Shown piece by piece: positions 1 through 8,069 of a stretch of DNA of 64,000 bases. Source of the stretch: JAVBKX01 sp031553835 (GTDB taxonomy: Bacteria > Bacteroidota > Bacteroidia > Bacteroidales > Azobacteroidaceae). The translations under genes were made by a program, and so were the position numbers. The notes under the pieces were generated by a model, which did not search any database, was not told the origin of the DNA, and saw only the letters and a program-made list of their open reading frames with translations. The stretch is from positions 1 through 64,000 of the forward strand of contig JAVBKX010000031.1 in the NCBI GenBank assembly GCA_031553835.1, given 5' to 3'. The first letter of the stretch is position 1; each line of letters opens with the position of its first letter.

Positions 1-145
1 GCACTTGCAAACTATGAACACTATGAGTACTATGACGCTGTTCCATATAATAACTTTTCTACAAAGATATTACATTATTTGTAGAAGCTAAAGCCTTGCA
101 CTAAAGTGCATAGTTTCAACTAACGAACTTTAAAAATGAAACATT

Positions 146-610
146 ATGAGTGAGAAAATAAAACTTAGAGCTATTCCGATACCTTGGAGACTTGGTAGAT
201 ATGGAATCGGAATTGAGACTTTTGAATCAAAAAGTTTGGCTGTCAAAACAGTTGGTGTGGATTTTTCTGAAAAAGAACACGCCTTGATAATTCGTTTTGA
301 TTCAATTGCAGCATTACAGTTCTTCAATTTTAATTTCGAAGAACAACACTATGGAGACTATGAAACGATGACAGCACATGGAGAACTGTTCGATAATTTA
401 GGGCAAAGTGACAAATCCTATATCAATTATTGGAGAGAAACTGGAATATGTTATGATTCATATTTCTACATCGTTGAAAACACGAAATGGTTTACTGACA
501 AGGACGGACTTTCGGACTTAGAAAAAAGGGGGTTCAGACATTTTCTTATTGAAGGATATGGCTCTTATTTGGAAGTTTTAGCGGAGAAATATGAAATAGC
601 AGAAGTATAA
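146..610 (+). CDS. Hypothetical protein, 154 aa
   Basis: I do not recognise a family. The frame is open for 154 residues from an ATG, with acidic and aromatic-rich composition, no signal peptide and no membrane segment, so a soluble cytoplasmic protein is expected. It sits just left of a GC-rich attC-like segment in a stretch of small unrelated genes, which suggests an accessory or cassette gene. An opposite-strand frame overlaps its 5' end but is shorter and has no features of a gene. The coding call rests on frame length and plausible composition only. Confidence 0.6.
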   Translation: MSEKIKLRAIPIPWRLGRYGIGIETFESKSLAVKTVGVDFSEKEHALIIRFDSIAALQFFNFNFEEQHYGDYETMTAHGELFDNLGQSDKSYINYWRETGICYDSYFYIVENTKWFTDKDGLSDLEKRGFRHFLIEGYGSYLEVLAEKYEIAEV

Positions 611-639
611 ATATGGACAAACAGCGAATAGAACACTGC

Positions 640-772
640 ACCCAACTGCCGGCCTGCTTGCAGGCGGGCTGACAGCCTGATTTTCAGCTTTTGTGCCCGC
701 ATCACCTTCGGCATCGGTGGACAGTGAAGCGCACCGCAACCCGCCCGAAAAGCAGCTGGCGGCACGTTGGCT
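640..772. repeat. attC-like GC-rich segment, left member of an inverted pair
   Basis: A GC-rich 133-bp segment in AT-rich surroundings. It begins with ACCCAAC (640-646), which fits the integron inverse-core form RYYYAAC, and ends near GTTGGCT (766-772), which is close to the core form GTTRRRY with one mismatch. The outer ends are imperfectly complementary and a short internal hairpin lies at 653-666. Parts recur in reverse complement at 1435-1561: TCGGTGGACAGT (714-725) exactly matches the complement of 1475-1486, and GCGGCACG (759-766) that of 1435-1442. I infer a degenerate cassette-recombination site. No integrase is in view. Confidence 0.4.
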
Positions 773-785
773 GCTATGCGCGAAA

Positions 786-1517
786 GTGCAAGCATCAAAG
801 GAAAACCTATTCTACTTCTACTATGTAAACAAACTCATATTCAATATACTATTGAGCATATTAGAATTGCCAATAGGCTTATCATACAACCCATTAAACT
901 ATTGGATTAATTTTATTTTTGCATTTATCATAGTTAACTGGGTCTTATTTTTAACTTCTAAGCACTATATAAAACATACAAAAACAATCAGATTAATCTT
1001 CATTTTTTCTATTGTTATACTTCAAAATCTGTTAATAAGTGGATTTGAAGACTTATTACAATTATTTTCCGATGATGAAGGTGCAGGTTTTACATTTATC
1101 TTTAGTATACCTGTTACTTTTTTCATCGTTGTTGTATATGGATTCTGTTTTGATTACATGAAAAACAAAAAAAATCTTGCAAAAAATGAGCAAATTGAAA
1201 AACTCATCGAGAATCAAAACAAGAATATTTTTAAGAAATGCAATTCTCATAGCAAAACAAGGACGCTAATAATTACAGCCATTCTGTCCATAATTGCATA
1301 TTCTCTTTGCTTTGTACAATCATATATCAGTATGTATGAATATAAAGATACACTATCATCAAGTTGTATGGGCTGTTCATTGAAAAGTGAGATTTTGACA
1401 AACAGTTTTATTATGCTCTTATTCTTTCCTCTATCGTGCCGCGGGTTGCTGACGGCGGGCGTTGCGGGTGCTAAACTGTCCACCGAGACAAAAGGTGGCG
1501 CGGACGACAGACGGTGA
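786..1517 (+). CDS. Hypothetical polytopic membrane protein between attC-like segments
   Basis: Unrecognised family. The frame encodes about five hydrophobic segments, a short charged region rich in Lys and Asn around the middle, and a Cys-containing loop near the C-terminus (CMGCS). No ATG lies between the GC-rich left repeat and the first hydrophobic segment, so the start is doubtful: a GTG at 786 is given here, while an ATG at 693 would lie inside the repeat. The C-terminal 25 or so residues are encoded by the right-hand GC-rich repeat and may not be native. The AT-rich core between GC-rich inverted flanks suggests an acquired cassette. Confidence 0.4.
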   Translation: MQASKENLFYFYYVNKLIFNILLSILELPIGLSYNPLNYWINFIFAFIIVNWVLFLTSKHYIKHTKTIRLIFIFSIVILQNLLISGFEDLLQLFSDDEGAGFTFIFSIPVTFFIVVVYGFCFDYMKNKKNLAKNEQIEKLIENQNKNIFKKCNSHSKTRTLIITAILSIIAYSLCFVQSYISMYEYKDTLSSSCMGCSLKSEILTNSFIMLLFFPLSCRGLLTAGVAGAKLSTETKGGADDRR

Positions 1518-1561
1518 TAATACCACATCGCCGCCCGCTGGAAGCAGACGCGCAGTTGGGT
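1435..1561. repeat. attC-like GC-rich segment, right member of an inverted pair
   Basis: A GC-rich segment resembling 640-772 in reverse complement (shared blocks 1435-1442 and 1475-1486). It ends in GTTGGGT (1555-1561), a perfect match to the GTTRRRY core form. The opposite core is not recognisable. The pair encloses the membrane-protein frame, and the next gene to the right is on the opposite strand, which is unlike a classical one-direction cassette array. Confidence 0.4.
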
Positions 1562-1572
1562 GCTCGGCATTG

Positions 1573-2277
1573 TCAGCCCATATATACAAATTCCATATTT
1601 AAGCCGTCAAATCCGATTTCTTGCTGTAAAGTTTCCTTTAACTCGTCTCGGGAAATTAGTCCTGCTGCTGAATATTCTTTCCCGTTTGGAACCTTATATT
1701 TGTAATCAAATAAATCGCGATTGTATATTTCTTCAATTTTTTCGATTTGATGCTGGTTCAAATATGGCTTATGAGTTCTTAACATGTTGAAAAGATTTGT
1801 TTTCAAATTGCCATCTTCTGCTGCTTTTGAGTATTTGCCAGTTTCGACAACACACTCTAATAATTTTCGAAAAATAAAATCTTGCAGGTTTTTTGCTAAA
1901 ACAACTGCAATTTCATCATCATGGTAGGCAAATGTGATTGGTATATTGTTTCCGTCCTGCTTGTCGAATTGAAATACATACAAATCTCCAGCGCCTGTTT
2001 GTGCAAAAGGAATAAATTGAAATTCAGGTTTTGTTTTTCTATAATCGTTTGGGTCTCTAAACGTCTCGATTTCTGTAACTATTCTATCAAATTCAAGAAG
2101 TTCAATGTCATTGCCGAATAATAACAAAGGCGGATTAATTTTGAATTTATCCCAATATGTGGCATGCCAATTTGGTCCAGACTTTCCCCAATCAAGCATT
2201 CCGCCTGTATATAATCGTTTGTAAAGTTCAGGATACGTGAAGTTGAAATTTTGTTCAATCTGTTCTAATTGATTCAT
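1573..2277 (-). CDS. SMI1/KNR4 (SUKH) family protein, likely immunity type
   Basis: A 234-residue soluble protein with the features of the SUKH superfamily: an N-terminal helix with a Tyr-Pro-Glu-Leu motif (residues 15-18) and the central strand-turn-strand at residues 88-105 (FIPFAQTGAGDLYVFQFD), the best conserved part of SMI1/KNR4 proteins. Bacterial members are commonly immunity proteins against polymorphic or contact-dependent toxins. That role is family knowledge. No toxin gene is adjacent, so this would be an orphan immunity gene, which is common in immunity arrays. It lies in the cassette-like region, and its stop codon is 12 bp from the right attC-like segment. Confidence 0.75.
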   Translation of the reverse strand: MNQLEQIEQNFNFTYPELYKRLYTGGMLDWGKSGPNWHATYWDKFKINPPLLLFGNDIELLEFDRIVTEIETFRDPNDYRKTKPEFQFIPFAQTGAGDLYVFQFDKQDGNNIPITFAYHDDEIAVVLAKNLQDFIFRKLLECVVETGKYSKAAEDGNLKTNLFNMLRTHKPYLNQHQIEKIEEIYNRDLFDYKYKVPNGKEYSAAGLISRDELKETLQQEIGFDGLNMEFVYMG

Positions 2278-2329
2278 ATGTCATTATTTTTAAAGTTTTA
2301 TTATCAATTTTTCTGCATCTGCCGCTGAC

Positions 2330-2349
2330 GCCCAACCTGCCTGTTATTG
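2330..2349. other. Possible residual attC-like core
   Basis: GCCCAAC (2330-2336) fits the RYYYAAC inverse-core form, and similar short inverted bases follow directly before the next small gene. It is a short and weak match. It is listed because it falls at the gene boundary where a third cassette junction would be expected. Confidence 0.2.
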
Positions 2350-2355
2350 GCGAAA

Positions 2356-2583
2356 ATGAAAAATAAATATAAAGCTGTTGTTCTTTCGATTATTTATCTC
2401 ATTATTTGTTTTGTAACAAATAGAAATATATTTGTTTCGAGAGTAACATCTTGGAGTACATTTTCAACCCGAGAGGAATTAATTGGAACTATGCAAGAAT
2501 CATATATAGCGATATTAATTAGCACTTTGATTCTTTTCTGTGTAATAATTGGAGGACAACTTTTATCAACTAAAAACGAATGA
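2356..2583 (+). CDS. Small two-helix membrane protein, 75 aa
   Basis: An unrecognised small protein with two hydrophobic segments, near residues 8-25 and 50-70, separated by a polar loop containing an Arg-Glu-Glu stretch. The ATG at 2356 is preferred to an upstream in-frame TTG at 2347. It starts right after a possible cassette junction and lies in the same accessory stretch as its neighbours. Function unknown. Confidence 0.45.
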   Translation: MKNKYKAVVLSIIYLIICFVTNRNIFVSRVTSWSTFSTREELIGTMQESYIAILISTLILFCVIIGGQLLSTKNE

Positions 2584-2677
2584 CAGAAATGCCAGCCACC
2601 ACTCAATAAAAGAATGTTTGTATTCTTGCGACTTGGGACAACGACATAAAAAAGTAAAAAATATTATTTGAGTTTAT

Positions 2678-2878
2678 ATGAAGAAAGTTTTATTTCTATT
2701 TTTGGTTTGCTTGCCTTTAGTGGCTACATACGCTCAAGAAAGACAAAAGCAAAGTCATCATTCGTTTTTTTACATGGATATATTTGACTACAAATATTAC
2801 TTTTGTAATGAATGTGATTTTCCAAACGCAACTCATAATTTAACACTAAATTTACTAATTGGTATAACAAAAAACTAA
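2678..2878 (+). pseudogene. Short secreted-protein fragment, probably a gene remnant
   Basis: A 66-codon frame with a clear N-terminal signal peptide (Lys-Lys followed by a hydrophobic core, predicted cleavage after an Ala-Gln-type site near residue 19). After it come only about 45 residues of aromatic-rich sequence and a stop. The following 100 bp (2879-2980) look protein-like in composition but hold no open frame. I infer the 5' end of a degraded secreted-protein gene. A genuine short secreted peptide is the alternative. Confidence 0.35.
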
Positions 2879-3025
2879 CATGGATTGGTTATCGGTTCAT
2901 GGGAAATATCGTTGAAAACAACTCATACGGCGTTCAATTGATGAAGCCTTTCATTCATTCACACTTTCTTCAAAACAAGGATTTTGGATGGGAGAATACG
3001 GATAAAAAATATTAATAAAAGAAAA

Positions 3026-3748
3026 ATGCAAATGAATAACTGTAAAAATTGTAATGAACTGATTAATGGAAATTATTGCTCAAATTGTGGGCAACCTGCC
3101 CAATTGAAAAGAATTGACAGGACTTATATCATTAGTGAAATCGGAGACTTCCTGTTCGCGCATAAAGGAATGATATATACCATAAAAAACGTGCTTATAA
3201 GCCCCGGGGAAAGCATCAGGCGTTTTATTACGGAAGATAGATACCGGTTTGTAAAACCAATTACATTTCTTTTTATAACGTCATTGGTTTATACACTTGC
3301 TTGTCATCTTTTTCATATTGATGCCAAAGATTTTTATACGCAGCAGCCTGAAATAGAATATCCTACCGTAAATCTTTTTACCAACTGGATGATCGAATAT
3401 CAAGGTTATACGAATATAATATCCGGATTATTTATGGCGTTCTGGCTAAAACTGTTTTTTAGAAAATCAGGATACAATATTTTTGAAATTTTTATCCTCT
3501 TTTGTTTTATTTCAGGAATATCAGCGTTATTTTTTACAGTTACTACAATTCTTCAGGGTTTAACACAATTGCATTTGATGAACATTTCAGCTTTAATTGT
3601 GACGATTTATTATGCTTGGGCAATCGGACAATTTTTTGACAAGAAGAAAGCGGCGGGTTACATAAAGGCATTGCTATCCTGTATATTGGGATTTTTGATA
3701 TTTGGCTTTTTGATAACATTTGTCGGGATTCTCATTGACATTGTATAA
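3026..3748 (+). CDS. DUF3667 family membrane protein
   Basis: About 240 residues. An N-terminal zinc-ribbon has four cysteines (C6, C9, C18, C21 counted from the ATG at 3026), then a conserved region with the Pro-Gly-Glu and Arg-Phe-Val-Lys-Pro motifs typical of DUF3667, then about five transmembrane segments. The family is common in Bacteroidetes and its function is not established. The frame is open upstream to 2984, but the zinc-ribbon begins directly after 3026, so the internal ATG is chosen (3032 is also possible). It marks the right border of the accessory stretch. Confidence 0.75.
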   Translation: MQMNNCKNCNELINGNYCSNCGQPAQLKRIDRTYIISEIGDFLFAHKGMIYTIKNVLISPGESIRRFITEDRYRFVKPITFLFITSLVYTLACHLFHIDAKDFYTQQPEIEYPTVNLFTNWMIEYQGYTNIISGLFMAFWLKLFFRKSGYNIFEIFILFCFISGISALFFTVTTILQGLTQLHLMNISALIVTIYYAWAIGQFFDKKKAAGYIKALLSCILGFLIFGFLITFVGILIDIV

Positions 3749-3841
3749 AAGGCTGAATAAACGACAGCTAACTTGTATCCTGCCTGAAAGCGGTGGAAAA
3801 TTGAAAATAAAAAATGGATGATAAGCTTTTGTTTTTTGTTT

Positions 3842-3881
3842 ACGATATTTGTATCGTTTAATTAATAGTTTTGTATCTTCG
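3842..3881 (+). promoter_or_regulatory. Promoter region with a perfect palindrome, upstream of the DUF6599 gene
   Basis: ACGATA-TTTG-TATCGT (3842-3857) is a perfect 6-bp-arm palindrome. It is followed by Bacteroidetes -7-like elements TAGTTTTG (3866-3873) and TATCTTCG (3874-3881). Spacing to a TTTG -33 element is not ideal for either, so which one is used is uncertain. The palindrome could be an operator for a dimeric repressor. That is inference. Confidence 0.35.
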
Positions 3882-3901
3882 CATGCAAAATGACAACATT
3901 T

Positions 3902-4759
3902 ATGAAACATCTGTTTTTAACTTGCATAGCCGGATTATGCAGTTTCACAATCACCACGGCGCAATCGCCGGAAGAACTACGCTCCTATCTTCCAGATATT
4001 CCAGTCTTTAGAATATCCAATGACATAGAGGTATTTAATGCCGACAATTTATTCAATCGAATTAATGGTGCTGCACCTCTTTTTTTGGCTTACAATTTCA
4101 AAGAAATGACATCCATGGAATATGATGATGGAGAAAACAGCATCACTATCCAGGCTTACCGGCACGATACGCCTGCCGACGCTTTTGGCATGTATGCATC
4201 AGAGCGTTCGGATAATTTAGAGTATTTCGACATTGGCGGAGAAGCCCAAGGAGATAACAACGGATTGTATTTCTTCGCCGGCTGTATTTATGTTAAAATG
4301 TCGTCCAATGCGGATGCTGAGGCTGATGGAGTTGGCAATACGATGCGCGAAATAGGAAAAGCATTGGCCGAAAAAATCAATGCCGACGCCACATATCCTC
4401 CTTTATTCACCCGTTTCCCTTTGGAAAATAAAATCTCCTACTCCGAATATTATACAAATGCCGGGTACATCGGACATTCATTCCTGAATCATGTATATTC
4501 TTGTAATTATATGAATAATGAGTTGCAATATCAACTCTTCCTGATCGACGGAAATACGCCTGACGAAGCTAAGGCAATTATAGACAAATACCTTGAATTT
4601 GCGAAACAGTCCGAAACTATTGCCGAAGGGGAAATATTCATCATCCACGACAGGTACAACGGCGACATTCCCTGCCTATGGAAAGGGCAATATATTTACG
4701 GCGCTTTTAGCGAAAACGGTGATACTTTAAATCCTGATTTATTAAATACATTTGAATAA
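3902..4759 (+). CDS. DUF6599 family secreted protein
   Basis: 285 residues from the ATG at 3902. A signal peptide (about 20 residues, ending Thr-Ala-Gln) is followed by the DUF6599 hallmark, an Asp-Asn-Leu-Phe stretch with Ile-Asn-Gly-Ala-Ala and then the Asp-Ala-Phe-Gly motif. Proteins of this family are predicted to be exported and have no known activity. The ATG at 3890 is in frame but lies only a few bases from the predicted transcription start, so 3902 fits better. It precedes ung by 13 bp and may be cotranscribed with it. Confidence 0.7.
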   Translation: MKHLFLTCIAGLCSFTITTAQSPEELRSYLPDIPVFRISNDIEVFNADNLFNRINGAAPLFLAYNFKEMTSMEYDDGENSITIQAYRHDTPADAFGMYASERSDNLEYFDIGGEAQGDNNGLYFFAGCIYVKMSSNADAEADGVGNTMREIGKALAEKINADATYPPLFTRFPLENKISYSEYYTNAGYIGHSFLNHVYSCNYMNNELQYQLFLIDGNTPDEAKAIIDKYLEFAKQSETIAEGEIFIIHDRYNGDIPCLWKGQYIYGAFSENGDTLNPDLLNTFE

Positions 4760-4772
4760 ATAAGTGCTGCTC

Positions 4773-5435
4773 ATGAACGTAAAAATTGAATCTTCCTGGA
4801 ACAACATCCTCCAACCGGAATTTGAAAAAGAATACTTCAAAACCCTCACCGGGTTTGTAAAATCGGAATACTCCTCATGTACCATTTATCCTCCGGGAAA
4901 TTTGATTTTCAATGCATTTGATCAATGTCCGTTCGACAACGTAAAAGTTGTTATTTTAGGACAAGATCCATATCATGAACCGGGACAAGCGCATGGACTG
5001 TGTTTCTCCGTCAACGATGGAATCATGTTTCCGCCATCATTACAGAATATCTTCAAAGAAATCGAAAGCGATCTCAACATTCCGGCTCCCAAGTCAGGCA
5101 ATCTAACGCGTTGGGCCAAACAAGGCGTCCTTTTGTTAAATGCTACATTGACTGTGCGAGCCCATCAGGCCGGGTCACATCAGCATAAAGGTTGGGAAAC
5201 ATTTACCGATGCTGTCATTCATCAAATTGCTGAAAAGAAAGAACATGTAGTGTTTATCCTGTGGGGATCGTATGCTCAAAAAAAGGGAGAATTCATTTCT
5301 CCCCAAAAACATTTAGTACTTAAATCACCACACCCTTCTCCCCTATCCGCTCACCGCGGATTTTTCGGGAATAAACATTTCAGTACTGCCAACGATTATT
5401 TAAAACAAACCGGACAAGAGCCGATTCACTGGTAA
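4773..5435 (+). CDS. ung: Uracil-DNA glycosylase, family 1
   Basis: Removes uracil from DNA as the first step of base excision repair. The 220-residue length is normal for family 1. The water-activating motif GQDPYH is at residues 63-68 (catalytic Asp65), and the DNA-intercalation loop HPSPLSAHRGFFG starts near 187, with its His in the catalytic position. The ATG at 4773 is preferred over an in-frame GTG at 4764. The gene ends 2 bp before the convergent lipoprotein gene, with no room for a separate terminator. Confidence 0.95.
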   Translation: MNVKIESSWNNILQPEFEKEYFKTLTGFVKSEYSSCTIYPPGNLIFNAFDQCPFDNVKVVILGQDPYHEPGQAHGLCFSVNDGIMFPPSLQNIFKEIESDLNIPAPKSGNLTRWAKQGVLLLNATLTVRAHQAGSHQHKGWETFTDAVIHQIAEKKEHVVFILWGSYAQKKGEFISPQKHLVLKSPHPSPLSAHRGFFGNKHFSTANDYLKQTGQEPIHW

Positions 5436-5437
5436 AA

Positions 5438-5941
5438 TTATAAGACAACAATTCCTTTTTCCTTGCCATTCACAAAAAAACGAACATTTGTCACCCCGGC
5501 TCTGTCAATGGTAGATAAAGCAACCGGGGTAGAGGTATAACTTTGTTCTGCACCCGTTTTTGCAATATAATATACATCGAGTGTCCCTTTATCTATTTTT
5601 GAATCAGACAAGGTGATAGTGGTAGCTTTATTCGTTGATCGAAAAATCAAAGCAACAACAATCGATTTTTCAAAATCGGGCGAAATAATGGTATTATTCA
5701 TGGTCTTCCCCACTCCAAACAACTCATTAAATTGAGCTTGATTTTTGATTACCAAAGGATTAACATCGTCAACCGGAGTATAGGTATTTTTCACAAAATA
5801 ACCCGTTAATTCCTGAAACTGAACAGGAACACCCACAGTAGCAGCCGCGGTGACTTCTGTTTGAGCAACCGATCGTTTATTAGCGCAACTACTCATCACA
5901 ATCATCATCATAAAAAGTAAAAACAAATAACTTGATTTCAT
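5438..5941 (-). CDS. Hypothetical lipoprotein, 167 aa
   Basis: The start at 5941 places a typical lipoprotein signal (Lys, hydrophobic core, then Met-Ser-Ser-Cys) at the N-terminus; an upstream in-frame start would put 23 charged residues before it and is rejected. The mature domain is about 140 residues, beta-rich in composition, with a Gly-containing hydrophobic strand near the end. The arrangement 'Asp-Phe-X-Lys ... Val-Val-Ala' is loosely like the C-terminal domain of PrcB-type proteins, but this is too weak to assign. Expected location is the outer or inner membrane periplasmic face. Confidence 0.6.
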   Translation of the reverse strand: MKSSYLFLLFMMMIVMSSCANKRSVAQTEVTAAATVGVPVQFQELTGYFVKNTYTPVDDVNPLVIKNQAQFNELFGVGKTMNNTIISPDFEKSIVVALIFRSTNKATTITLSDSKIDKGTLDVYYIAKTGAEQSYTSTPVALSTIDRAGVTNVRFFVNGKEKGIVVL

Positions 5942-6032
5942 AGATTTTGAATTTAATTTATTGTATGAAACAAATGAATCCCGGAAAATGTTTATTCTTC
6001 CCCTAAGCAACTTTACAATACGATAATGCTTG

Positions 6033-6962
6033 TCAATGTTTTGTAAACTTAATATTCACTGTTTGTGTTTTCAACAGGTACAATCCGACCGGCAAAGATG
6101 TAATATCGATTTTTCCGGAACAATACCCTTGTAGCTGTTTCTTGCCTTGTGCGTCAACAATAGAAAAGAATATTGCTTCCTGTAGATTTTCCATGCATAG
6201 CGTATTTCTATCTTGTAAAAAAACAGGAGGCTGATCAAGGCGATGATGCTTAACTGCTCCAATGGGAGAAAAATAATCACAATCTTGCATTAAAGTTTCC
6301 GATTTCAGATGAAAATCCTGATTGGTGTAACATCTGAAATTCCTTGGCAACCAAAAATCATTGGTATGGTAATGTTCAATAGGAAAAAACCAAGAGTGGG
6401 AAATATTTCCAATATTTTCGATAGCGATGCCATCAAAACCGGCTATGGATGTACCGTTAAAATAGTCTTCATTACGAAATTTATAACAAGCTAAGATTTC
6501 TCCATTAATAATCGTGTCTTTAATTTCACTGACGGTTAAAGTAAAATGATCTATTTTGCCGATTTTATTCTGAGAATCATAAAAAGGATAGGAAGTGTGG
6601 ATTTGTTCCCCTTCTTTTACATTGAAATCATACAACAAATAAAAATCAGGCTCGAGGTTGTCATAATAGTCGATATAATGATAAATTTTCCGGTCTTCAT
6701 AAAGCAGATAATCATAACTACCTTCCGGAGATAATTTTCCAAAAATATCCATTTCTTTAATTTTCATTTGTTTGCAAATTTTCCCGCCTTTTTCTACATC
6801 TGCAATGTATTCCATTTGGTAATAACCTTCACCCGGGCCACTCCCTGAATAAGCAGAATAGTACCATATAGCACCTATCTGCGGCACAGATGTTTGAGAA
6901 AAGAGATTGCACCAGATTGTTGTCGTTAAGAGTGCAATGGTAAGAAAAATGTTTGTTTTCAT
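6033..6962 (-). CDS. Secreted protein with T9SS C-terminal sorting domain
   Basis: 309 residues with an N-terminal signal peptide (about 22 residues). The body is aromatic- and acid-rich with no recognised enzyme motif. The last 70 or so residues have the type A T9SS sorting-domain pattern: Ile-Val-Asp-X-X-Gly-Lys, then Ile-Asp-Ile-X-X-Leu-Pro-X-Gly-X-Tyr, and a final Lys-Phe-X-Lys strand. This predicts export across the outer membrane by the Por system and surface attachment or release. T9SS machinery genes are not in the window. Function unknown. Confidence 0.65.
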   Translation of the reverse strand: MKTNIFLTIALLTTTIWCNLFSQTSVPQIGAIWYYSAYSGSGPGEGYYQMEYIADVEKGGKICKQMKIKEMDIFGKLSPEGSYDYLLYEDRKIYHYIDYYDNLEPDFYLLYDFNVKEGEQIHTSYPFYDSQNKIGKIDHFTLTVSEIKDTIINGEILACYKFRNEDYFNGTSIAGFDGIAIENIGNISHSWFFPIEHYHTNDFWLPRNFRCYTNQDFHLKSETLMQDCDYFSPIGAVKHHRLDQPPVFLQDRNTLCMENLQEAIFFSIVDAQGKKQLQGYCSGKIDITSLPVGLYLLKTQTVNIKFTKH

Positions 6963-7060
6963 AATTTTTCGTATTTTATAAACAAATTCACTACTAACCC
7001 ACTAAAATCAATTCTAGTCAGCATTATTTTGTAACTCACTGTATTTCAACTTAAAAACAT

Positions 7061-7963
7061 CTATTCCATCAAATGCCTTTCCAACACCTGCATCGACGAA
7101 AAATTTTCCAATCCCAAATAATATGCAGCCGTATCCACCACTGCATCCATTGGTACTAATCCGATCAATTCGCTCCCGCGAATCGTTACGCCATAGCGCT
7201 GTGCTTCCATTTTCACCATTTCAAACACTTGATACATCGCCGTCTTTGTATAATCGGTCAAATTCATAGACACTTGTACGCAACCCAAGGTCTTCATTTC
7301 AACCCCCATGGCTTTACAAAAACGAAGGCCACCACCTATATTACGAACTTTCCGGGCTATTTGGTCGGCTATTTCCAACCGGTCTGTATTCAGATTGATA
7401 TTATAAGCTATCAAAGGCATTCGGGCTCCGATGGCCACAGCGCCGGCTGTCGGATGCGGATGATCCGGCCCATAATCCGGAATCCAGCCCGGATGCTGCA
7501 TTTTTTCTGCTAATCCTTCGAATTGTCCTTTGCGAACATTCGCCAAATTTTCCCGATGAACAGCTGATGCCGAACGTTCATACAAATAAACCGGCAAACC
7601 ATAATGGTCTGCCACTATTTTTCCTACTTCTTTGGAAAGGGCAACGGCTTCTTCCATTGTCATATTCCGGATGGGAATAAAAGGCACCACATCTACAGCG
7701 CCCATGCGTGGGTGCTGTCCTGTATGTTTGGTCAGATCTATCATATTCAATGCCATTCCAATAGCTTCCACGACGGCGTTTTTCATCGCTTCCGGCGTAC
7801 CAATAGCGGTGATTACCATCCGGTTGTGATCAACATCATTACTATAATCCAACAACTTTATGCCTTCTTTTGCCCGAAAAATAGAAACAATTTGTTCCAC
7901 CTCCTCCAGATTACGACCTTCACTAAAATTCGGAACACATTCGACAATCTTATCCCAATTCAT
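7061..7963 (-). CDS. ftcD: Glutamate formimidoyltransferase
   Basis: Transfers the formimino group of N-formimino-glutamate to tetrahydrofolate, the last step of histidine degradation by this route. The 300-residue protein carries the N-terminal family motif CVPNFSEGR (9-17) and HPRMGAVDVVPF (84-95), which forms the active-site region. Only the formiminotransferase part is present; the cyclodeaminase domain found in the mammalian bifunctional enzyme is absent, as is usual in Bacteroidetes. The hut genes are not adjacent. It is divergent from the DUF6263 gene across about 105 bp. Confidence 0.92.
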   Translation of the reverse strand: MNWDKIVECVPNFSEGRNLEEVEQIVSIFRAKEGIKLLDYSNDVDHNRMVITAIGTPEAMKNAVVEAIGMALNMIDLTKHTGQHPRMGAVDVVPFIPIRNMTMEEAVALSKEVGKIVADHYGLPVYLYERSASAVHRENLANVRKGQFEGLAEKMQHPGWIPDYGPDHPHPTAGAVAIGARMPLIAYNINLNTDRLEIADQIARKVRNIGGGLRFCKAMGVEMKTLGCVQVSMNLTDYTKTAMYQVFEMVKMEAQRYGVTIRGSELIGLVPMDAVVDTAAYYLGLENFSSMQVLERHLME

Positions 7964-8029
7964 TTACGCTTTTTTGTCGCTAATGTACACATTTTTTACA
8001 AATTCAATCTACTATATTTATTTTAAAAG

Positions 8030-8037
8030 TAACTTTG
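8030..8037 (+). promoter_or_regulatory. -7 element TAACTTTG upstream of the DUF6263 gene
   Basis: An exact match to the Bacteroidetes -7 consensus TAnnTTTG, 32 bp before the ATG at 8070. No clear TTTG is found 19-20 bp upstream, so the promoter call is moderate. Confidence 0.45.
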
Positions 8038-8069
8038 CCTATTCAAATCTTATAAATTTTTATTTACAG

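Noticed and set aside
1247..1570. Antisense frame over the membrane-protein gene and right GC-rich segment
   Set aside because: Composition lacks protein character and it mostly mirrors the other strand; no start context.
7604..8026. Plus-strand frames within ftcD
   Set aside because: Shadows of the strongly supported ftcD gene on the minus strand.
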